Part shown: one piece after another, positions 50,781-59,141 of the stretch
Layout: each line of letters begins with the position of its first letter
How positions within the stretch are numbered: the stretch's first letter is position 1
DNA from: an uncultured Clostridia bacterium
GTDB taxonomy: Bacteria; Bacillota; Clostridia; Christensenellales; UBA1242
Reading direction: 5' to 3'
Assembly (NCBI GenBank): GCA_947591785.1
Contig: CANQDK010000005.1
Span: forward strand, 46,416 to 110,415
Length of the DNA stretch: 64,000 nucleotides
Notes under the pieces: generated by a model
What the model was told of the DNA's origin: nothing
The model's input: only the letters and a program-made list of their open reading frames with translations
The model's database searches: none
Program-made: the position numbers and the translations under genes

Positions 50781-50867
50781 TTCTCTTTGTCAACATATCC
50801 TTATAAAAATAAGTTAAGCTTTAATTGCAATGCTTTAATTTTTTTGAAATAACAATCACAAAAAAAT

Positions 50868-51110
50868 TTACAAAAAAGGAAGAATAGAAAAATCAAACAT
50901 AGTTTTTATGGAAGAAAACAATTCTCCAATCAATGACAAAACCATAAAAAGCACAACAATAACCCCTGCAAGAGTCGCCAAAGTGGAAATATCTTCCTTT
51001 CCACTGTTTTTCAAAATCTGGCTTACAACCGCAGTCAATATTCCAATAGCACCAATTTTAAATATTATGTCGACACTCAAATCCACCTCCCAAAGATGCC
51101 TTTGCATCAT
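50868..51110 (-). CDS. spoIIIAC: Stage III sporulation protein AC
   Basis: VDIIFKIGAIGILTAVVSQILKNSGKEDISTLATLAGVIVVL; start may be a few codons downstream. Confidence 0.9.
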   Translation of the reverse strand: MMQRHLWEVDLSVDIIFKIGAIGILTAVVSQILKNSGKEDISTLATLAGVIVVLFMVLSLIGELFSSIKTMFDFSILPFL

Positions 51111-51125
51111 TTCTATTGCAAATTA

Positions 51126-51620
51126 TCACAGAATAATAATTGCAAAGAACAAACCAGCAACAATTCCAAGTTTAATCGCCAAATTTCCATATTTTTTCTG
51201 CTCTTCGTCGCATTTAACTTTTATCTCAGAAAATCTTGAAATAAACGATTGAATTTCTTTTGTTTGATTTTCAACATCGCTCCTGCCTAAATTTTTTAAA
51301 AATAACAAGACTGTTTCTTTCTCTTCCGTTTTTAAGCAATCACATTTTTTAAAGATTTCTTCTGTTGTTAATTCAATTTTTTTATCAAGGTATGCAATGA
51401 AATTTTCATCAACACCAAGCAAATTCTTTCTTGCACCTGCATCAAAATTTTCTAACAAAACTTTAAGTCTTTCCCGTGAAAAATTTATTTCAAGTGACAA
51501 TTTGTCAGCCAACGCAATCAATGAAGAAAAGAATTTCTTTCTGCGTAAATATTTTGTCGATGAGATAAATCCAACAGCACAACACAACACAAAAACAACA
51601 ACAATCAAAATATACTTCAT
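51126..51620 (-). CDS. spoIIIAB: Stage III sporulation protein AB
   Basis: N-terminal TM, LIALADKLSLEINFSRERLKVLLENF, operon order. Confidence 0.85.
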   Translation of the reverse strand: MKYILIVVVFVLCCAVGFISSTKYLRRKKFFSSLIALADKLSLEINFSRERLKVLLENFDAGARKNLLGVDENFIAYLDKKIELTTEEIFKKCDCLKTEEKETVLLFLKNLGRSDVENQTKEIQSFISRFSEIKVKCDEEQKKYGNLAIKLGIVAGLFFAIIIL

Positions 51621-51653
51621 AAAAACTCCTTAAAAGTGTTTAGATTTTCTCTT

Positions 51654-52562
51654 TTAGTTTTGTCCAGGCATATAAATTCGTGCCAAATTTTCGTTATACA
51701 CTCCCTCAAATGTTCCTGGCCCATTTCTTTTTGATAGAAGCACAAATCTTCTAAATATTTTTTCTTTTAATAATTGCGTAAAAAGCGGTTTTTTACAAAA
51801 GGTTTCCATATTATCTGAGTGAGTTGAAGCAAAAACTTTAACTCCACATGAACTTGCATATCGAACAGCTTCAATATCCTCTTCTTGTCCAAGCTCGTCA
51901 GTTATAATGATGTCTGGTGATAATGCCCTAATGCCATTTTCAAATCCATTTCTCTTACTTGAAAAAGCAATTTTGTCTGTAAACAACGAATTTATTCCTG
52001 AATCAAGTTCTCCCCTTTCATCAAGGAGCAAAATGTTGTAAGGCAAATTTCTCTCTGAAAGTTGATAGACAAAATCACGCAAGAAAGTTGTTTTTCCACA
52101 CCCTGGAGGACTTATCACAAGAGTATTCTCAACTCCGTTTTCTCCAACAATAAAGGGATATGCTGACAGACTGCAATTTTTAATGATATGCGGAACTCGA
52201 ATATTGCATGAACAAAAATTTGTCATCGTTTTTATGTGTCCGTTTTCTTCCACCAAATTTCCGCCTATTCCAATACGAACTGCTTCATCTGTGACAATAA
52301 AACCCTTCTTAATTTGTTCATTAACAGTATAAATTGAACATTCACTTGCACGAAAAATCACATCTTCAATCATAATTTTGCTGGCATATAATGAATTTTT
52401 TAAACTGCTTGTCACACCATTTTCACTAAGAAAAAACATCTTCCCATTTATGTTGACAACAATGGGCTTTTCAGCACGTAAACGAATTTCATTCACCGCC
52501 TTAAAATTAACCTTTTCAGTCAGCACTCTATAAATTTTGTCTGGTAATATTTTTTCAAGCAT
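51654..52562 (-). CDS. spoIIIAA: Stage III sporulation protein AA ATPase
   Basis: EIRLRAEKPIVVN, ISPPGCGKTTFLRDFVYQLSE, IITDELGQEEDIEAVRYASSCGVKVFASTHSD. Confidence 0.95.
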   Translation of the reverse strand: MLEKILPDKIYRVLTEKVNFKAVNEIRLRAEKPIVVNINGKMFFLSENGVTSSLKNSLYASKIMIEDVIFRASECSIYTVNEQIKKGFIVTDEAVRIGIGGNLVEENGHIKTMTNFCSCNIRVPHIIKNCSLSAYPFIVGENGVENTLVISPPGCGKTTFLRDFVYQLSERNLPYNILLLDERGELDSGINSLFTDKIAFSSKRNGFENGIRALSPDIIITDELGQEEDIEAVRYASSCGVKVFASTHSDNMETFCKKPLFTQLLKEKIFRRFVLLSKRNGPGTFEGVYNENLARIYMPGQN

Positions 52563-52692
52563 AATTTCTCCTTTGCCTTATTCTATGAGAACCTACGGAC
52601 TTATTAAGTCGAAATTTATTATCAAAAAAAGCTCAATTTTGTCGAAAGCATTTGATTGATTTTGGAAAGATTTCATCTTTTTAGAAAAATAC

Positions 52693-52721
52693 TTGACAAA
52701 ATTTATTCGCGTGCGTATAAT
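52693..52721 (+). promoter_or_regulatory. Consensus promoter of the SRP RNA gene
   Basis: TTGACA-17 nt-TATAAT. Confidence 0.88.
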
Positions 52722-52727
52722 GATAAC

Positions 52728-52994
52728 ACTGGGCTAGATGGGGAGATAGCGGTGCCCTGTAACCTGCAATCCGCTACAGCAGGATTGAACAGTTGTCTCG
52801 GTGCAGTTTGGTTGAATATGTGTGTCAACTTTGAACGTTGAAATCAAGGTCTTATGCAATTAACTCCTTTGAACCGTGTCAGATCCTGACGGAAGCATCA
52901 CTAAGAAGACCTGTTGATGTGCCATGAGGAAACTTTGGTGGAGTTTAGAATTTTCAAGGCAGTCGGTCAGATTGCAACAAAACAACCGCCCAGA
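52728..52994 (+). ncRNA. ffs: Large (Alu-containing) bacterial SRP RNA
   Basis: GGGGAGATAGCGGTGCCCTGTAACCTGCAATCCGCT 5' domain; CCGTGTCAGATCCTGACGGAAGCATCACTAAG S-domain; CTGGGC/GCCCAG terminal pairing. Confidence 0.9.
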
Positions 52995-53000
52995 AATGAT

Positions 53001-53027
53001 AAAAACGAGGTTATCCCTCGTTTTTTT
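53001..53027 (+). terminator. SRP RNA terminator
   Basis: AAAAACGAGGttatCCCTCGTTTTTTT. Confidence 0.88.
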
Positions 53028-53137
53028 CTTTACTTTTGTTTTATTTAATTTGTTTTATTTAAGTAGTCCAAATAAATACAAAGTTTGTTGTTGAAAACTT
53101 TTCACTTATTAGTAAAATTTGTGAAATATTTATAAAT

Positions 53138-53251
53138 AAAAAAAGTAGGGATTAAATCCACCCTACTCAATGCTCGACAATCCGAGCGGGCACCCACAAC
53201 CCAAATCCTTCGGATTTGCCCATGAGCCTGTTAGAAGATAACTCAATCTTC
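53138..53251 (-). ncRNA. Candidate structured small RNA of unrecognised family
   Basis: Minus strand GAAGATtgagttATCTTC, AAATCCgaaGGATTT inside GGGC...GCCC, GCTCGgattgtCGAGC, terminator GTAGGGtggatttaatCCCTAC-T7. Confidence 0.65.
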
Positions 53252-53257
53252 ATTATT

Positions 53258-53286
53258 ATTATTTCCAAAAGATATAAGAATGTCAA
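53258..53286 (-). promoter_or_regulatory. Promoter of the candidate small RNA
   Basis: Minus strand TTGACA-17 nt-AATAAT. Confidence 0.75.
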
Positions 53287-53362
53287 TACTTTTTTTAACA
53301 AAAAAATTAAAAAATATGCTTAAATCTTTTGAAAAAAAATTTTTGAATGATATAATGAAAAT

Positions 53363-54403
53363 ATGAAAAATCTTTCCTACTATGCCAAACGTGACTTGAA
53401 AAATATGCAAAAAATAGGTTCTTATCTCCAAAATCTACCAGATTTTTGCTATGATTTCTTCACAGGAATTGAAAACAACACCTCAACCCTAACTCGAGTC
53501 AATTACGCTATGGATTTGGCTGTTTTTTTTGATTACCTTGAAAAATATGTTATTAAAAAACCAAAAGCTGAAATCACTCTTGCGGACTTAGAAAAATTGG
53601 AAGCTCGAAACATTGAAAACTACCTTTCCTATCTCTCCTATTATGAGATAAATGACAAAATGCAAAGAAACACAGAACGAGGGAAAGCCCGAAAACTTGC
53701 ATCAGTAAGGAGTTTTTTTAAATATTTGTTTGACCATGATATGTTGTCAAGTAATGTTGCAAGCAAAATAAGAACCCCAAAACTTCATAATAAAGAAATC
53801 ATTAGACTTGAGGAAGACGAAGTTGAACGTATGCTAGATGCAGTTCAAAGTCCAACCACTTTTTCAAAGCGTCAAAAAAATTATAACAAACACACACAGG
53901 AAAGAGATAATGCAATTGTAACACTTTTTCTTGGAACAGGAATTCGTATTTCAGAACTTGTAGGACTTAATATTGAAGATTTTGATTTTTCACAAAATGC
54001 TTTTAAAGTGACAAGAAAAGGTGGAAATCAAACAATATTATATTTTTCATTGGAAGTTAAAACAGCACTTGAAGAATGGCTCGAAAAACGTAAAACCTTG
54101 AAACTTGACCCTGATGAAAATGCGATGTTTGTGTCACTGCAAAATAAAAGAATCTGTGTGAGAGCAGTTGAAAATCTTGTAAAAAAATTTGCAAAAGAAT
54201 CCACCCCTTTAAAGAAAATATCTCCACACAAACTTCGTTCAACCTTTGGCACAAACTTATACCGCGAAACAAAAGACATTTATATTGTTGCGGATGTTCT
54301 TGGGCATAAAGATGTCAACACAACCAAGCGTCATTATGCTGCAATAAGTGAAGATATGAGAAAAAGCGTTGCTGGAAAAATTAAAATACATAGAGCAGAC
54401 TGA
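53363..54403 (+). CDS. Xer-type tyrosine recombinase
   Basis: FLGTGIRISELVGLNIEDFDF, SPHKLRSTFGTNLYRET, VLGHKDVNTTKRHY (R..HxxR..H..Y catalytic set); 346 aa with a long N-domain. Confidence 0.93.
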   Translation: MKNLSYYAKRDLKNMQKIGSYLQNLPDFCYDFFTGIENNTSTLTRVNYAMDLAVFFDYLEKYVIKKPKAEITLADLEKLEARNIENYLSYLSYYEINDKMQRNTERGKARKLASVRSFFKYLFDHDMLSSNVASKIRTPKLHNKEIIRLEEDEVERMLDAVQSPTTFSKRQKNYNKHTQERDNAIVTLFLGTGIRISELVGLNIEDFDFSQNAFKVTRKGGNQTILYFSLEVKTALEEWLEKRKTLKLDPDENAMFVSLQNKRICVRAVENLVKKFAKESTPLKKISPHKLRSTFGTNLYRETKDIYIVADVLGHKDVNTTKRHYAAISEDMRKSVAGKIKIHRAD

Positions 54404-54661
54404 TTTAAGCCTGCTTTTTTGTATTTACCAATCTGCTCTTTTATTTATAAACCAATTTATATTTACAAGTCTATTTTTTGTTTACAATCTTTTTTACAAT
54501 TTATTTTATTTACAAACCTGCTTTTATATACAAGCTTTCTTGATATCTTTCAAATTAAATTAATAAATATTATACAATATCTTTTTAAATTAATAAAATT
54601 CCATATCAGTCTATATTAGTTTTATATTTAACCATTTTGACATCAAAAATTCTAGTGTTTT

Positions 54662-55834
54662 TTATTGAAGCATAAAATCCGCATAGACTCCAAAACCTTT
54701 TGTTGGATCATTTAAGAAAACATGTGTGACAGCTCCAATAAGTTTTCCATCTTGAATTATTGGCGAACCACTCATACCCTGCACAATTCCACCAGTCAAA
54801 TTAAGCAATCTCTTATCTTTAACACGAAAGACTAAACTTTTGTCACTTGCATTTTTTTGATAATTAGCCTTAATAATTTCAATATCATATTCTTCTGTTA
54901 TTCCACTTACACTTGAAACAATTTTTGCTTTTCCAAGCCTTACACCCAGCCTGCCACCAACTTTAACTGTCAGATTTTCATCAACAAGTCCATTTAAATC
55001 TGTTATGACACCATTTATACCAAATTTATAGTTGTTTTCAATACTTCCTTTTGATTTTGAATTTGTCGCAAAAATACATCTTAGCTCTCCTGGTGCATTT
55101 TTTCTGCCTTTATTTATTCCAATCAAATTGCATGGAACAATTTTCCCTGTTGAAACAGGAATGATATTTCCACTGTTTGCCTCGACAATTGGATGTCCAA
55201 GAGCACCATATTTATGTGTTTTTTTGTTTACAAAAGTCAAAGTGCCAACACCGTTTATATCATCTTTAACCCACAAACCCAATTTTACATGTTTATCTTC
55301 ATCTTTTGTCGTTTTAATGAGAGATTTAAAAGCCTTGTTTTTGTGCAAATATTCAACTTCAACTTCTTCACTACTTGAATCATTTAATAAGTTTGGAATT
55401 TGCTCTAAACTTTCAATTTTTTGTCCAGCAATATGAGTGATGATATCCCCTTCTTCAAGAGAAGAATTGCCATCATTACTTACCACAATTGCCCCATCTG
55501 AACAAATCGAAAGTCCAATCGGCATTCCTCCAAGATAAAATTCTTCTTGCTCACAAAGGTTGACACTTACACGCCTTATTGGAATAAATCCAAAAAGTTT
55601 GAAAACGATTTCGTTTTTCTTGCGTTTTTGTCCATCAACCTGCATTTCTTTTTCTTCAATTTGAGTGTTTATAAAACTGCCAAACTTTCTATCCTCGTTT
55701 GCAATTTCAACGTCTTCATAACTTGCTAAAAATCCATCATTAAATGTAAAAACTTCTCTCAAAGGAACAATGATTGACAGAACAAAAATAAAAACAAAAA
55801 CAATAGAAAGAAACTTGTAATAATTTTTTTTCAT
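54662..55834 (-). CDS. spoIVB: SpoIVB peptidase (S55)
   Basis: PDZ domain plus GVGTLTFVNKKTHKYGALGHPI and GGIVQGMSGSPIIQDGKLIGAVTHVFLNDPTKGFGVYAD. Confidence 0.94.
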   Translation of the reverse strand: MKKNYYKFLSIVFVFIFVLSIIVPLREVFTFNDGFLASYEDVEIANEDRKFGSFINTQIEEKEMQVDGQKRKKNEIVFKLFGFIPIRRVSVNLCEQEEFYLGGMPIGLSICSDGAIVVSNDGNSSLEEGDIITHIAGQKIESLEQIPNLLNDSSSEEVEVEYLHKNKAFKSLIKTTKDEDKHVKLGLWVKDDINGVGTLTFVNKKTHKYGALGHPIVEANSGNIIPVSTGKIVPCNLIGINKGRKNAPGELRCIFATNSKSKGSIENNYKFGINGVITDLNGLVDENLTVKVGGRLGVRLGKAKIVSSVSGITEEYDIEIIKANYQKNASDKSLVFRVKDKRLLNLTGGIVQGMSGSPIIQDGKLIGAVTHVFLNDPTKGFGVYADFMLQ

Positions 55835-55905
55835 TTCTTTCTTAGTTTTTGTAGTTTTAAATCAAATATTCAACTAACAAATCAATAATTTCAATAAATC
55901 AAAAA

Positions 55906-56535
55906 TTAGAAATCCGCCTTTAAAACAAACGAATAAAAAGAAAGTTCTTTTTTAAGTTGCTTATAGTTTGGACAAAATTTTTCAACCGACTTCCAAAATT
56001 TTGGTTTGTGATTCATGTGAACACTGTGACAAAGTTCATGATAAATCACATATTCACTCAATTCCTTAGGTAAAATAAGAAGTTTCCAATTCAACTTCAT
56101 AACTTTTGAAATGTTATAACTTCCCCAAATCCTAACAGATGTGGTTGGTTTTATTTCTTTAAACTTCAATCCTGTTTTGTCAGAAATTTCCTTTGCAAGA
56201 GTTTCAAGACGTTCAAAATTTGCTAAATAAAATTTTTTTATAAGCTTTTTCTTCTTTTCTTGGGTTAAGGCATTAAAATCAAAAGCAAGTTCAGCTGTGG
56301 AAGAAAAGATTTTTCCATTTAGATAAAGATAAGTCTCAAAATCAAAACTGTGAGATAAATTTTCTTTTTCTTTCATTTTTATTGAATTTTTCTCCAACCA
56401 CTTGCTTTTGCTTTCAATGAAATCATCAATTTTTTTCTGAGAAAAGTTTGTAGGTGCTTTTAAAACTGCATTTTCACTGTCAACGATTTTCAAAACCATT
56501 GTTTTACGTTTTTCTCTTATAATATTAATTTTCAT
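55906..56535 (-). CDS. YgjP-like zinc metallopeptidase
   Basis: YVIYHELCHSVHMNHKPKFWKSVEKFCPNY. Confidence 0.85.
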   Translation of the reverse strand: MKINIIREKRKTMVLKIVDSENAVLKAPTNFSQKKIDDFIESKSKWLEKNSIKMKEKENLSHSFDFETYLYLNGKIFSSTAELAFDFNALTQEKKKKLIKKFYLANFERLETLAKEISDKTGLKFKEIKPTTSVRIWGSYNISKVMKLNWKLLILPKELSEYVIYHELCHSVHMNHKPKFWKSVEKFCPNYKQLKKELSFYSFVLKADF

Positions 56536-56594
56536 TTTTTCATTATATCACATAAAAAAATTTTTTGCAACAAAAAAAGATTCAATACAAATAC

Positions 56595-56690
56595 TTGCAT
56601 AATACCACAATATATTGTGCTTGTTATATGCATAACACATTATATTTTGTTGTAGTATGCAAATTAAAAAAAATTGCATAATACCTCAAA
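56595..56690. repeat. Palindromic repeat copy J (compound cluster)
   Basis: TTGCATAATACCACAATATATTGTGCTTGTTATATGCATAACACATTATATTTTGTTGTAGTATGCAAATT + TTGCATAATACC. Confidence 0.85.
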
Positions 56691-56805
56691 AAAATTTGAC
56701 AAATTTATTTTATAAGTTTAAAATACATATAGAATTATTTTAATTAAGTCTTTTGCGTTTCAATTTTGCGTTTCTATCATCAAAACTTTTTTGAAAGGAG
56801 TTTTT

Positions 56806-58629
56806 ATGGCATACAATTCAACAAGTGAAAGTTCTTATCTTATTTTGGATAGTCTTGCTGATGGCTCAAAATATGGCCTTGAAATTATTGAACATATTTT
56901 TAAAAGAACCAATGGTTCTTACATTATGAAAAAACCAACACTTTATTCCTGCCTCACCCGTATGGAAAAGAAAGGACTTGTTTCTTCATCATATTGGGGT
57001 GAAAGTGATATGGGTGGAAAACGCCACTATTACACCATAACAGCCGAAGGAAAACGCGAATACGCTCAACTTTCTCTTGATTTTCAAAATGCATCTTTTG
57101 ATAATGATGAAACAAATGAAGAACCTGTCCAAAAAGATGATGCTGTTTTTATTGAAGAACGTGTTTCTTCTCCAACTGTTATGCAACAAGACAATATTTT
57201 TAATCTTGTGAATGACAAAACTGAATCTTCTTCAACAAAAGAAAAGACTGTAAAGGAAACCGAACCAAATATTGTTGAAAATCAGATGGATATTTTCTCA
57301 ATCCCTCTTCAACCTGAACAATCGAGTCAGGACAATACTTCAAAAGAAAAAGATGCTATTCAAGAACAAACCACATCACAATACACAACAAATGTTCTTT
57401 CAAACACATCATCTGTTGAAAGCAGCCAAGATAAAATGGCTTATTATCAAACAATTTTGGAAGGAGAGCAAAAACATGACGATGCAGTTCTTCTTTCTGA
57501 AAACGAGCGTCTGACACCAAAAGAAGAAAGTGAAAATAAACGGATTTTCGACACTTCAAGTGAACTTAAAAAATTCCGTAAGCGTAAAAGTTTTGCTGAG
57601 AATCAAATTGAAATGAATGTTGTTTACGAAACAGAGGAAGAACAAGAAATTCAAAAGGCAAGAATACAAGAATTAAAAGCTTCTCTGCTTTCTGCAAGGA
57701 ATAAAGGCTTCTCAACTCAAGAAAATCCCCCAAAAGAGAATGTTTTTTATAGTGAAAATTCACCTAAGCCAACTTTTGCTTCAGACAACATTCAAAATTC
57801 CAGAATTTCACAAGAACCTATAATTTCACAAGAAGAACCAAACGATGATGCAGTGTTCATCACTTCAAGATATGACGAAGTGCCAGTTCAAAAGAAAATA
57901 ACTCCCCCTGACATTGAAATAAGTGTCACAACAGAGAATTTGCCTGCACCAAAGAGAAATTCAAATCTTGAACCAACCTATAAAGATATGATGTCGAAAC
58001 TCTTTGAACGAAAGAAAGAAAAAGAACAAGAAAAACAAAACTCAACAAAAAAACAGGCGATTTCTCAAACACAAGCACAAAGCACTCAAACACTCCCTCA
58101 GACAGAAACAAATTTGCAAGTTGAGAATTTTGCGGATTACAATTCTTTAAGGAAATATTATAACGGTCACGGAATAGAATTTAAAGAATATCAATCTTCA
58201 AAAGTTGAAATGAATCACAACACAAATTTTCTTGTTTTCATAAGTTCAATAGTCCTTTTGCTTTTGTCTGGAATTGGAGTTTCTATTGTTTATGGAATTG
58301 GTTATTCGACAAAATTTTTGAATGTAAGCACAAATTTTATGTTCTACACTCTCCCAATTTTGTTTTTCGTTTACACAATTTTCACTTTAATTCGCTATAA
58401 ATTCTGCACAAGCAAAAAAGCAGTCTTTATGTATAACAGTGTTGTAAGTTGGGCAATATTTGTGCTTTCAGTTGTCGTTGTCGTCGTTATAAATATTTTG
58501 TGTGGAATGCAATATGAAAATATGTTGCCTTATGTGACTTCGCTGATTATTCCAATCTATGCAATGCTCCTATGCTTCCCTGTTAATTACTACATTAAGA
58601 AGTTCCTTTATAGACATTACTCAAAATAG
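56806..58629 (+). CDS. PadR-type wHTH fused to a disordered linker and C-terminal membrane domain
   Basis: SSYLILDSLADGSKYGLEIIEHIFKRTNGSYIMKKPTLYSCLTRMEKKGLVSSSYWGESDMGGKRHYYTITAEGK; about 350 aa E/Q/S-rich linker; about four TM segments. Confidence 0.8.
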   Translation: MAYNSTSESSYLILDSLADGSKYGLEIIEHIFKRTNGSYIMKKPTLYSCLTRMEKKGLVSSSYWGESDMGGKRHYYTITAEGKREYAQLSLDFQNASFDNDETNEEPVQKDDAVFIEERVSSPTVMQQDNIFNLVNDKTESSSTKEKTVKETEPNIVENQMDIFSIPLQPEQSSQDNTSKEKDAIQEQTTSQYTTNVLSNTSSVESSQDKMAYYQTILEGEQKHDDAVLLSENERLTPKEESENKRIFDTSSELKKFRKRKSFAENQIEMNVVYETEEEQEIQKARIQELKASLLSARNKGFSTQENPPKENVFYSENSPKPTFASDNIQNSRISQEPIISQEEPNDDAVFITSRYDEVPVQKKITPPDIEISVTTENLPAPKRNSNLEPTYKDMMSKLFERKKEKEQEKQNSTKKQAISQTQAQSTQTLPQTETNLQVENFADYNSLRKYYNGHGIEFKEYQSSKVEMNHNTNFLVFISSIVLLLLSGIGVSIVYGIGYSTKFLNVSTNFMFYTLPILFFVYTIFTLIRYKFCTSKKAVFMYNSVVSWAIFVLSVVVVVVINILCGMQYENMLPYVTSLIIPIYAMLLCFPVNYYIKKFLYRHYSK

Positions 58630-58742
58630 TTTTTATGTTTGTAAAAAGAATTTAAACTTAGTAAGTTTATCAACAAATAAAAATTTTTAAAATTTTTTTG
58701 AATTTGATGAATATTAAAAAAATTTCTTCACATTATAAGAGT

Positions 58743-58839
58743 AAGTTAAGTGACTGCCAAGTGGCAAAAATCTTAACTTAAAAACGAAAAGAGATTGTCA
58801 GTTCATGAAGAACAAATATAACATCTCTTTTCTTTTTTT
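58743..58839 (+). ncRNA. Candidate structured RNA ending in a terminator
   Basis: AAGTTAAGtgactGCCAagTGGCaaaaatCTTAACTT then GAAAAGAGAT...GTTCatgaaGAAC...ATCTCTTTTC-T7. Confidence 0.5.
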
Positions 58840-58872
58840 ACAATTGCACTTTGCTTAATCTCCAACATTTTT

Positions 58873-58953
58873 CAAGATTGGATAAGCAAGATTGGATAAA
58901 ATTTTAATAAATAAGATTATAATAAAATTGTATTTGATAGCAAGATTGGATAA
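58873..58953. repeat. Three copies of CAAGATTGGATAA
   Basis: 58873-58885, 58887-58899, 58941-58953. Confidence 0.8.
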
Positions 58954-59141
58954 AAATTATATATTAAAATGGAGTGAAAAATTTTATTATAAAATCACTT
59001 ATACATTAAAGAAGAAGTTTGTGATAAAATCATTGGTTATAACATTTTTTACAAATTTTTACACTTTTATTTGGAGATAGATGTCGAAATATGATATTAT
59101 ATTCTTAATTGATATTTTGCATTCATTTAAAGGAGTTTAAA

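Noticed and set aside
52656-52841. 61-aa + strand ORF
   Set aside because: Overlaps the promoter and 5' domain of the SRP RNA gene; chance ORF.
56595-56690. Clustered repeats as a possible CRISPR array
   Set aside because: Units are palindromic, irregularly spaced, without uniform spacers; no cas genes in the window.
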